Shown: positions 8,897 through 17,800 of the stretch, piece by piece
Layout: each line of letters starts with the position of its first letter
Position numbering within the stretch: position 1 is the first letter of the stretch
Assembly: GCA_027592025.1 (NCBI GenBank)
Contig: JAQCIQ010000002.1
Coordinates: forward strand, 88,001 to 152,000
DNA: 64,000 bases
Direction of reading: 5' to 3'
From: Bacteroidota bacterium
GTDB taxonomy: Bacteria; Bacteroidota; Bacteroidia; Flavobacteriales; Flavobacteriaceae
Position numbers and translations under genes: made by a program
The notes under the pieces: generated by a model
Told to the model about the DNA's origin: nothing
What the model saw: the letters and a program-made list of their open reading frames with translations, nothing else
Databases searched by the model: none

Positions 8897-11462
8897 TATA
8901 TTATTGACCCCATTTTGGCGTAACCTATTGGTTTTTAGTGCGTTGCTTTTTAGTAGCGTACTGTTGTCCCAAGATCTCAATGAAGCGCCTAAAACCTATA
9001 TTTTAGGGGACATTGTTGTATCTGGAAACACCTCCTTCAGTTCTCAAACCATTATCGCATATTCTGGATTGAGAAAGGGAGAATCCTTGCAGGTGCCTGG
9101 CGAAAAAATCAGTAATAGCATTAAAAAACTGTGGGCTTCAAATCTCTTTAGTAGCATTGACATCTACGTCAATAACATCCAAAACGACTCTATTTTTCTG
9201 GAAATTGAATTAGCAGATTTGCCTGAATTGAATGAACTCACTTTCAGTGGTGTCAAAAAAGGCAAGCAGCAAGATTTGAAAAAAGAATTTAACCTCGAGC
9301 CTGGGACCAAGGTTACTGAAAACTTGATCACCACGACCAAGAATGCCTTGATAAAAAAATATCAAAAAAAGGGATTCTATAACACTTCAGTTGTTATAAG
9401 AACCGAGGAAGTTATTGATTCTGTGCAGAAAAAACGAGTCAATATGTTCATTGATATTGATCCGAAAAATAAAGTAAAAGTTAGTTCTATTGCCCTGAAC
9501 GGCGCTGAAAAGTTCAGTCCAAACAAGCTTCGCAAGGTGATGAAAAAAACCAAGCAACAATCGTTAACACAGATTTTAAAACGTTCGAAATACATCGAAG
9601 AGGACTTCAAGGAGGATTTGGTTGGTCTCATCGACTTTTATAAGGAAAAAGGATACCGAGACGCTAGGATTGTATCTAACGAATTGAAGGTAAATGATCA
9701 AGGAGCCCTTGAAATTGACTTGAAACTAGAGGAAGGCGAAAAATACCGATTTGGAAAAATAGATTTTCAAGGCAATACGGTCTACACGGATCAGCAACTG
9801 GGCAGCATTCTTCGCATTCGTGAAGGAGATACCTACAATGGGGTTGAATTGGAAAACCGCATCAGCGACAAGTCCAAACCTGATGCAGAAGACCTGACCA
9901 ATCTGTATCAAAACAGCGGTTATCTGTTTTCTTCCATCAATCCAGTCGAGGTCAGTGTAGAAAACAATGTTATTGACCTCGAAATTAGAATTATCGAAGA
10001 AAAACCTGCCTATTTCAATCGCGTTTCTGTAGTTGGAAACGAGGTGACCAATGATCATGTGGTGTATCGGGAGTTGCGCACACGCCCTGGACAACTTTAC
10101 AGCAAAGCGAATGTGGTAAGAACCGTTCGAGAATTGGGACAATTGGGCTATTTTGATGCGCAACAAATTTCTCCCGATTTTAAAAATTTGGACCCAAACG
10201 AAGGTACTTTGGATATGGAATACAAGGTCGTCAAGGCTGGGTCCAGTCAAATCGAGCTACAAGGTGGTTACGGTGGAGGAGGTTTTATTGGCACACTTGG
10301 TTTGTCTTTCAGCAATTTTGCCATCAAAGATTTGTTCAAAAAAGAGGCTTATAATCCAGTTCCTATGGGTGATGGACAAACTCTTGCCCTAAGACTTCAG
10401 GCGAGTCGATTTTTCGAAACCTATAGCTTTTCATTTTCTGACCCTTGGCTAGGTGGAAAAAAACCAATCAATTTTTCGGCTTCAATTTCGCATACAAAAC
10501 AGTATTTATACAATCCCTATACCAGATCGGCGGACAAAAATAGGAGGTTTTATATCACTGGTATCTCTTTTGGGCTGGCTAAAAAACTACAAAATCCGGA
10601 TGATTATTTCGTCTTGTCGCACGCTTTAGGTTATCAGCACTATGACTTAAAAAATTACAATACAGGACTTTTTACTTTCGGCGACGGGACTTCGAACAAC
10701 TTTTCCTACACGGTAGCAATAAGCCGCAACAACACCTATGTTGATCCTATTTATCCAACTGGAGGTTCCAACTTTATCTTGTCGGCCAAGCTGTCGCCTC
10801 CCTATTCCTTATTTTCAAAAGTTGATTACGACGCCTTGTTGACCGAACGAAACGAAATAACAGAGCAAATTCAAACAACTGGTGGCAACAATCAAACTGC
10901 TGCCCGCATCGCTGAGATTGATCAGGAGAGATTCAAGTGGTTGGAGTTTTACAAGGTCAAATTCAAAGTAGACTGGTATGCCTCACTGGTCAACAAGCTC
11001 GTTTTAAAACCAAGTTTAGAATTCGGATTCCTTGGAGCCTACAACAATGCTAGAGGCGTCATTCCATTCGAGAGATTTTTTGTAGGTGGTGACGGATTGG
11101 GTAATTTTAGTATGGACGGCAGGGAGATGATTCAATTGCGAGGATATCCAAATCAATCCTTAACTTCTCAAGACGGAGGCAGTATTTACAATAAATTTTC
11201 CATGGAACTCCGTTATCCAATTACCTTGGGTCAACAAGCTAAGATTTTTGGATTGGTGTTTACCGAAGGTGCGGCCTCGGTAGATAATTTCAGGGACTAC
11301 AACCCTTTCAAAATAAAAAGATCGGCAGGAGTCGGATTGAGATTATTCATGCAAGCATTTGGATTGTTGGGTATAGATTTTGGACATGGATTTGATCCAT
11401 TGCCAGGAGAAACTGTAAAAAGCGGATGGCAAACCCACTTTATTATTGGACAGCAATTTTAA
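8889..11462 (+). CDS. bamA: Outer-membrane protein assembly factor BamA
   Basis: Inserts beta-barrel proteins into the outer membrane. The ATG at 8889 (overlapping the uppS stop in ATGAGTAA) gives 857 aa with a signal peptide ending near SVLLSQ. Several POTRA domains follow (up to about residue 430; for example YILGDIVVSGNTSF and KYRFGKIDFQGNTVY). The C-terminal barrel contains FVGGDGLGNF and the family RGY motif near residue 751. The frame also opens upstream inside uppS, but that stretch lacks a signal peptide and is rejected. Confidence 0.95.
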   Translation: MSNILLTPFWRNLLVFSALLFSSVLLSQDLNEAPKTYILGDIVVSGNTSFSSQTIIAYSGLRKGESLQVPGEKISNSIKKLWASNLFSSIDIYVNNIQNDSIFLEIELADLPELNELTFSGVKKGKQQDLKKEFNLEPGTKVTENLITTTKNALIKKYQKKGFYNTSVVIRTEEVIDSVQKKRVNMFIDIDPKNKVKVSSIALNGAEKFSPNKLRKVMKKTKQQSLTQILKRSKYIEEDFKEDLVGLIDFYKEKGYRDARIVSNELKVNDQGALEIDLKLEEGEKYRFGKIDFQGNTVYTDQQLGSILRIREGDTYNGVELENRISDKSKPDAEDLTNLYQNSGYLFSSINPVEVSVENNVIDLEIRIIEEKPAYFNRVSVVGNEVTNDHVVYRELRTRPGQLYSKANVVRTVRELGQLGYFDAQQISPDFKNLDPNEGTLDMEYKVVKAGSSQIELQGGYGGGGFIGTLGLSFSNFAIKDLFKKEAYNPVPMGDGQTLALRLQASRFFETYSFSFSDPWLGGKKPINFSASISHTKQYLYNPYTRSADKNRRFYITGISFGLAKKLQNPDDYFVLSHALGYQHYDLKNYNTGLFTFGDGTSNNFSYTVAISRNNTYVDPIYPTGGSNFILSAKLSPPYSLFSKVDYDALLTERNEITEQIQTTGGNNQTAARIAEIDQERFKWLEFYKVKFKVDWYASLVNKLVLKPSLEFGFLGAYNNARGVIPFERFFVGGDGLGNFSMDGREMIQLRGYPNQSLTSQDGGSIYNKFSMELRYPITLGQQAKIFGLVFTEGAASVDNFRDYNPFKIKRSAGVGLRLFMQAFGLLGIDFGHGFDPLPGETVKSGWQTHFIIGQQF

Positions 11463-11515
11463 TTATGGCACGGCTTTTTCATAGGGAAGTCAAGCAAACG
11501 ACTGTGAATAATGTT

Positions 11516-11523
11516 TAAATTTG
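11516..11523 (+). promoter_or_regulatory. -7 element before the OmpH genes
   Basis: TAAATTTG is a full match to TAnnTTTG, placed 45 bases before the ATG at 11569. No TTG is seen at 17-23 bases upstream, so only half of the promoter is supported. It would give the two OmpH genes a transcript separate from bamA, and it speaks for a start downstream of the in-frame TTG at 11521. Confidence 0.4.
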
Positions 11524-11568
11524 TCCCATTACAGACAATCTAAGAGGAAGATTATCGTTGGAAAGAAG

Positions 11569-12438
11569 ATGATAACAAACAACCACATGTTCCCAATTCT
11601 AAACAAAAGAGCTATCGGCCCTTTCATTGTCCTGCTATTATTTCTTTTTTCTTATTCTGTCCATGCTCAAAAGGGAGCCAAAATAGGCTTTGTCGATACG
11701 GAATTTATTCTTGAAAATGTTCCTGAATATCAAGAAGCGATGACACAATTGGACACTAAAGTAAAAGATTGGCGCACCGAAATAGAAAAAAGGTTATCCG
11801 ATATTGATGCCCGTCAAGAATTGCTCAACAATGAACGAGTGCTGTTGACCGAAAGTTTAATTGAAGAAAGGCAAGCTGACATCGATGCTGATCGCAGTGA
11901 ACTAATCGACTATCAGCAAAAACGATTCGGCCCCAAAGGGGACTACTTGATTCAGAAACAGCAGCTCATGCAGCCCATTCAAGATCAAATATTCAATGCC
12001 ATCCAAGACATTGTTGCCAGCAGAAAATACGATTTTGTATTTGACAAATCTGCTGATGTGGTCATGCTATATGCCAATGACCAGTACGATTTGAGTGAAG
12101 TAGTATTGAGAACCATCACAAGAACTTCGGAACGCAAACAGGTCGACGACAGAAAAAATAAAAAAGACCTCGAAAACGAAGAAGTTGTAGAAAAAGAAGT
12201 GCTACAACCCGAAGAGGAAGATACCACTGCAGCGTCCAATTCCTTGGATGAAAGAAAAAAGGCCATTGAAGAAAATCGGTTAGCACGCGCTAAGGCAGCA
12301 GAAGAAAAACGACTTAAGGCTGAACAAGATAGGGAAGATAGAAAAAAAGCCTACGAAGAAAGACGCCAACAATTGATTGAAAAAAGAGAGGCCGATAAAA
12401 AAGCCCGAGAAGAAGCAAAAAAGAAAAAAGACAACTAA
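11569..12438 (+). CDS. OmpH/Skp-family periplasmic chaperone with long charged tail
   Basis: Skp-like proteins hold unfolded outer-membrane proteins for BamA. With the ATG at 11569 (alternative 11587) the product has 289 aa: a signal peptide ending in YSVHAQ, then KIGFVDTEFILENVPEYQEA, the typical OmpH start, and long coiled-coil arms. After about residue 195 comes an extra tail of about 90 residues made mostly of Lys, Glu, Arg and Ala, absent from the next paralogue. It follows bamA directly, which fits the chaperone role. Confidence 0.88.
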   Translation: MITNNHMFPILNKRAIGPFIVLLLFLFSYSVHAQKGAKIGFVDTEFILENVPEYQEAMTQLDTKVKDWRTEIEKRLSDIDARQELLNNERVLLTESLIEERQADIDADRSELIDYQQKRFGPKGDYLIQKQQLMQPIQDQIFNAIQDIVASRKYDFVFDKSADVVMLYANDQYDLSEVVLRTITRTSERKQVDDRKNKKDLENEEVVEKEVLQPEEEDTTAASNSLDERKKAIEENRLARAKAAEEKRLKAEQDREDRKKAYEERRQQLIEKREADKKAREEAKKKKDN

Positions 12439-12460
12439 CACAATTAAAACCATCAATATC

Positions 12461-12970
12461 ATGAAAATAAACAAGTTAATTTTACCAATAATGGCCATTA
12501 CTCTGATGAGCAGTTTGACAACTTTTGCTCAAACGTCTATTGCCCATATCAACACGCAAGTATTAATTGAAGCAATGCCAGAAATGCAAAGTGCTAGAGC
12601 GGAAATCGAAAAGTTGGCCAAGTCTTATGAAAATGACATTCAGACCATGGCTGCTGAACTTCAAAACAAAGTAAAGCTTTACGATAGCGAAGCGCAATCA
12701 AAAACTGAGGAAGAAAATAGAAAACGAATTGAAGAAGTACAAGGGATGGAGCAAAGCATCCGCCAGTTTCAAGGACAAGCCCAACAGGACATCGCTCAAA
12801 AAGAAAACGAATTACTTGAGCCTATTTTGAAAAAAGCCAAAGATGCTGTTATTAAGGTTGCTAAGTCTCAAGGATACACATACGTTCTAGATACTACACC
12901 AGGTTCAGGAGTCATTCTTGCCGATGGTAAAGATTTATTGATAGATGTTAAAAAAGAATTAGGGTTCTAA
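12461..12970 (+). CDS. OmpH/Skp-family periplasmic chaperone
   Basis: The ATG at 12461 gives 169 aa with a signal peptide (ending TTFAQ), then SIAHINTQVLIEAMPEMQSA and a coiled-coil body, the normal size and shape of Skp/OmpH. Second of two tandem paralogues after bamA; the 22-base gap to the first indicates one transcript. The upstream in-frame extension overlaps the first paralogue and has no signal peptide, so it was not used. A terminator follows. Confidence 0.92.
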   Translation: MKINKLILPIMAITLMSSLTTFAQTSIAHINTQVLIEAMPEMQSARAEIEKLAKSYENDIQTMAAELQNKVKLYDSEAQSKTEEENRKRIEEVQGMEQSIRQFQGQAQQDIAQKENELLEPILKKAKDAVIKVAKSQGYTYVLDTTPGSGVILADGKDLLIDVKKELGF

Positions 12971-12998
12971 TTGCTTTAAATCTTTATGAATATCTTTA
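12971..12998 (+). promoter_or_regulatory. Candidate murI promoter overlapping the ompH terminator
   Basis: TTG (12971-12973), 17 bases, TATCTTTA (12991-12998), one mismatch from TAnnTTTG. The expected transcription start is near 13005, inside the terminator hairpin, so murI messages from here would lack its left arm. Confidence 0.4.
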
Positions 12999-13023
12999 AG
13001 CCACCTTATGGGTGGCTTTTTTT
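12998..13023 (+). terminator. Rho-independent terminator after the ompH genes
   Basis: Stem AAGCCACC (12998-13005) pairs with GGTGGCTT (13011-13018) around a 5-base loop, followed by a run of T to 13023. The murI ATG begins at the next base. Confidence 0.85.
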
Positions 13024-13803
13024 ATGACAACAAATCAACCTATTGGCATTTTTGACTCAGGCGTCGGCGGATTGTCGGTTTGGGAAACTGTTCGCGAGTA
13101 CCTACCCAACGAGAATTATATTTATTTGGCGGACAGTAAAAATGCACCCTATGGCATTAAGTCAAAAGAACAGATCACAGAGTTGAGTATCGCAAATACG
13201 AAATATCTGCTCCACCTCAATTGCAAAATGATCATTGTAGCATGCAACACCGCAACAACTAACTCCATCGCAAAACTAAGAGCTACTTTCGATATTCCGT
13301 TTATTGGTATAGAGCCCGCAATTAAGCCCGCCTCTATAAATTCAAAAACAATCGGTGTATTGGCCACCAAAGGCACATTGACTAGCGATCTTTTTTTAGA
13401 GCATCCGATCAAAGACAATGATCAAATTACAATTGTAGAGCAAGTCGGAAAAGGACTGGTTGAAATGATAGAAAAGGGTGAAACCAACTCGGCTGAGATG
13501 AAATCATTACTTACCGATCTTTTGGGACCGATGTTGGAAAAAAATATTGATGCGCTTGTTTTAGGCTGCACTCATTACAATTTTTTAAAAGAGGTTTTAG
13601 TTGAACTACTTCCTGGTCATATTGAACTTTGGGATGCCAGAGAGGCAATTGCCAAAAGAACAGCATTTGTGTTAGACGAAAAAAAGATAAGAAATCACTC
13701 CCACCAAAGGGGTGTCACGAGAGTACTAACCAACAAAAGTGATACAGCCATACAGATGTTTGTTGGCGATGACATTAAAGTAGAATTAATTGGTAGTGAT
13801 TAA
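13024..13803 (+). CDS. murI: Glutamate racemase
   Basis: Converts L- to D-glutamate for peptidoglycan. The ATG at 13024 gives 259 aa with IGIFDSGVGGLSV (Asp11, Ser12), the first catalytic Cys74 in ACNTATT and the second Cys182 in GCTHY, with His184. An in-frame start at 13012 would lie in the right arm of the preceding terminator and is not preferred. Its stop shares a TTAA with the stop of the convergent PorP/SprF gene. Confidence 0.95.
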   Translation: MTTNQPIGIFDSGVGGLSVWETVREYLPNENYIYLADSKNAPYGIKSKEQITELSIANTKYLLHLNCKMIIVACNTATTNSIAKLRATFDIPFIGIEPAIKPASINSKTIGVLATKGTLTSDLFLEHPIKDNDQITIVEQVGKGLVEMIEKGETNSAEMKSLLTDLLGPMLEKNIDALVLGCTHYNFLKEVLVELLPGHIELWDAREAIAKRTAFVLDEKKIRNHSHQRGVTRVLTNKSDTAIQMFVGDDIKVELIGSD

Positions 13804-14804
13804 TTAATACTTGGACAATTGCATTCAAATTTCTCTTTGCGGCATCCGAAATTGAACCCTAAAGTAATCTGGTGCAAGCCGCCGTCTCTAAAAACCACAG
13901 AGTTGGACTGATAAGAGTAGGTATAGGCGAATACAAATTTGTTAAATTCTACACCTACAAAAGGAGTAATGTATTGTAGTTTTTGACTTTTTATTCCAGA
14001 CCCATCGGTATATTGAGCCCCGTCCAAGCTTCTTCGGTAAGACAATCCAGCCCATAATTCGCCGAATTCCATTTCGCGATAAACTTTCATGTTGGCATCA
14101 AAAAAAGTCTCTTTTGTAGCGTCTCTTCTGGCAATTAAAAGCGACGGCTCGTAGCTCCAGTCTGAATTAATGGAGCCAAAAACATATCCAATTGAGGCCA
14201 AATAAGTCCTCAAATTATTATAACTCAACCCTTGTTCGTTGAAATTAACCCCATCATTCTTTAGAATATTTTTGGCAGACACATGAGCATAAAAATCAAA
14301 CAAATGATAAGAAAACCCTAAGTCTACATTAAAATCTGATGCACTTTGCTCGATCCCTCCTATGAGAGGATCACCGCTTGGAAAACTAGTTTCATCCAAT
14401 TTATATTGAATCATTCCTGCGCTCAAGCCAAACGAAAGCATGTTGGCGTCAATCATGTTTCTTGAAAATAAGATGTGATGGGCATAAGTGACATAGGCTC
14501 CGGTTTGAGAATGATACCCATTCTTGTCTGAGTAAGCCATTGCACCTATTGCTGAAGGAGTGTCTCCAATTCGGCCATTATAGCTGACGGTTTGTAGTTG
14601 CGGTGCATCATCTTGTCCAAACCATTGTTGACGTCCAGTAAGTCTTATCTTATTGCAATTGGCCACTCCCGCCATTGATGGATATAGCAGATAGTAGTTG
14701 TCCGCTAAGTAATCAGAATAAATAGGCAATCCCTCCTGAGCCCAAGCTCGATCAGGGTTAAAAAACAAAATCAAGCCAGTGCAAATTACTAATACAGTTC
14801 TCAT
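13800..14804 (-). CDS. PorP/SprF-family type IX secretion outer-membrane protein
   Basis: With the ATG at 14804 the product has 334 aa: a signal peptide (ending RAWAQ), then PIYSDYLADNYYLLYPSMAG and TGRQQWFGQDDAPQ, the PorP/SprF signature, and a beta-barrel pattern to the C-terminal GFNFGCRKE. Proteins of this family are encoded beside large CHU_C-type adhesins and are needed for their secretion or surface attachment (SprF for SprB in Flavobacterium). Here it follows the 2273-aa adhesin by 9 bases, which strongly suggests the same pairing. Confidence 0.9.
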   Translation of the reverse strand: MRTVLVICTGLILFFNPDRAWAQEGLPIYSDYLADNYYLLYPSMAGVANCNKIRLTGRQQWFGQDDAPQLQTVSYNGRIGDTPSAIGAMAYSDKNGYHSQTGAYVTYAHHILFSRNMIDANMLSFGLSAGMIQYKLDETSFPSGDPLIGGIEQSASDFNVDLGFSYHLFDFYAHVSAKNILKNDGVNFNEQGLSYNNLRTYLASIGYVFGSINSDWSYEPSLLIARRDATKETFFDANMKVYREMEFGELWAGLSYRRSLDGAQYTDGSGIKSQKLQYITPFVGVEFNKFVFAYTYSYQSNSVVFRDGGLHQITLGFNFGCRKEKFECNCPSIN

Positions 14805-14813
14805 GAACAAATT

Positions 14814-17800
14814 TTATCTTTTCAACGCAAAATGTGCCCTGTACTCTTTGACCGTGTTCGATTTAGGATCTTTGTAATTTACTGTAAACCAGTAATCACT
14901 CGAAGGCATCAATACGCCATTATACATCCCATCCCATCCTCTACTCTGCGGTCTTATCTCTTTTAGCAGTTTGCCGTATCTGTCAAATATATAAATTTTT
15001 GACTCCAATTGATCCGATAGACTGAAAATATTCCAAGTGTCGTTGTAGCCATCTCCATTGGGTGTGAAAAATGGCGGGTAGCCTATCACCAACAACTCTA
15101 CCCTGGTCTGTCCACAGCCAATGATGTCTCTGGCCCATATCTCATGGATGCCTTCGCTGAGCCCTGTGAATAGTGTGTCGGTAGTCCAAGGACCATTGTC
15201 TATGCTCAGTTCATAGTTGCCACTGCCACTCACCTGCGCTTGGATGGTCGCATTGTCCGAAAAGGCTGCACTGGTCACCTCGGCCGTGAGGATCGGTGGT
15301 TCACTGCTGTTGACTACCGTTTGGCCCGTATTCTCACACAAGGTCGTCCTATTGGTCACTACCACACTGTAGTTCCCCGCCTGAGTCGCTGTGTGACTGC
15401 TGCCTGTCGCTCCTGCTATAACTGCATTGTTAAACCGCCATTCAAAGCTGTAGTCCGCTGGCGATAATCTTGTCTCCATCACTGGTGGACTAACCACCTC
15501 TGTTCCATTGGTGTTCACACACAAAATGTAACTCGGTTCTAAATCAAATATCGGTAGTAAGTTCACCTGTAACTCTAATGAAGTGATCGCATAGCATACC
15601 GAGGTGGTCGTGCTCACATTGCTCACCCTAGCATAGATCGTCTGCGGATTGCTCGTATTGGAGTAAGGATTAGACAATGGGGCTGTGTTGGCTTCTGCAT
15701 CAGCCTGGCTAAGGTGATAGCTCACCGCATAGTTCGCTGGGTTTTGTCCGTCTAATACCTCTGCATCTAGAGTGCTGAGATCAAACTCTGCCCTGCCGTC
15801 ATTGGCCCCTGTCTGATCACAAACTTCATACAGTATTGGATCAGCGTCTGGATTGGCTTGGGCACTCTCCTGTACCTCGATAACAAAACTCATCCCTGAT
15901 ATCTTACAACCTGTTTGGGTGTTGGTGATCACCGCATAAATCGTCTGGGGATTGCTCGTGTTGTTGTATGGACTCAATAAGGCATTTGTGCCAGCATCCG
16001 CGTTTGCCTGTGAGGCGTAATAGCTCACCTCAAATACTCCTGGGTCTTGACCATTGAGTATCTCGGTGTCCTTACTACTCAAATCAAAAGCATACAACTG
16101 ATCTGTGTTGAGCTCACAAACAATATAGTCCGTTACCGTTGTAGCCTCTGGCAAAGGATTAACCGTGATGTCAAAACTAACAATACTGTAACAGCCCGTG
16201 ATCAGATTGGTGTCTCTAATATAAATCGTCTGAGGATTAGAATTGTTTGGATACTGAGTAGGATCTCCAATAGAATTAATCATCTGGTCTGCATCCTGCT
16301 GTGACTCATAATAACTCAATGCCACACCACTCTCTCCGTTGAGAATGTAAGTCTCATTCTGAGTCAAGTCAAACAACTCCTGCCCATCGTCTGGGGTAAC
16401 CACATCGCACAATTCCAAATCCGGGGGGGTTGGGCCTGGCGTTGGATTTGGAAGTACACGGAGTGTCAGCGTAGTGTAACTCACACACCCCGTTGCAGGT
16501 TCCTCAACTCCCACAAAAAGAGTTTGTGGATTTGCTGGTGATCCACCTACCGATGTGTTCATGTAAGCATTGGCAGGGTTTATTGGGTTTAATCCTCCTA
16601 AAGCATCCGATTGCGTTTCGTAGTAATTTACTAACAAAGCTCCATTGCCACCTGTTATTTCATTGTTTTTTATCGTCAAGTCAAACTCCCTTAAACCATC
16701 TGCTACAACATCGTCACACAACTCCAAAGGAGTCGGCAGAACTAACGCTGGAAGAGGATAAACAATCAGTTCAAGAGTCGTCAGCGTATAACAACCGTTG
16801 GCTGTGTCCTCTACACTTACCCAAATAATTTGATTGCTGGAAATTGTGTTGGTAAAATAACCCGGAGAACTGATCGCATTGACTGATCCATCAGCATCTG
16901 CTTCAGACAAATAAAAACTCAGCGCATATTGAAGCGGATCTAAACCATTAAGTATTTCAGAGGCCTTATCCATCAAGTCGAAAGGTTCGAATCCATCAGT
17001 GTCCGAATCACATTGCGTTAGTGGTGTAGGGTCCGTAATTTGAGGTGTTGGATTAACCAACAATGTAACAGGTACGATGGTAGCGCAACCTGTAGTGATC
17101 AAGCTGCTTTCAACACGGGCATAGATAATTTGGGTATTCTGAACTATATTGTCGTAAGGACTAGAAAGAGCATCAGCTGAGTTTTCTGCATTGGCCAAAG
17201 TCTCATGAAAGGTAACGTCCAAAGTCGGATCCCCAGCCGTTATTTCGTCTTGGGAACTCGTCAAATAAAAAGTCCCAAAACCATCATTGTCCGGGTCACA
17301 ATAAGTTAATGGTAAAGGATTTACAGCGGCAGGAGCCTGATTAACGATCAATTGCAATGTTGTTATGGAAGCACAACCCGTTGTAGCGTCTACTACCCTA
17401 ACAAATACAATTTGTTCGTGCTGTCCATTGTACAGAAAGGAAAACGGTCCATTTCCAAGAGTGGCACTAATTTCATCGATATGATAGGTCACCAAAAGAT
17501 TTGAGTTTCCTCCAGTAATTTCACTGTTCTTAACGGACAAATCAAAATCGGCAATCCCATCTGGCGTATTGTCATCACAAATGTCCAATGGTGATGGACT
17601 ATAAATAACCGGCTGATTGTATACCGTAAATGTTACTTCTGAGTAATTCGCACATGAACCATTGGTATCATATCTCACCGTATAGGTATTACCAGAGGGG
17701 GCATCGGATACCAGACCAGTATTTGAATCAATTTGTGCACCATCAGTTGGGGGAATAGTAAAACTAAACGTTCCACCAACCAACCCAGTCACGTTAGCTG

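Noticed and set aside
9726..10250. 174-codon open frame on the minus strand inside bamA
   Set aside because: Antisense to clear BamA sequence; no family resemblance, no promoter or signal.
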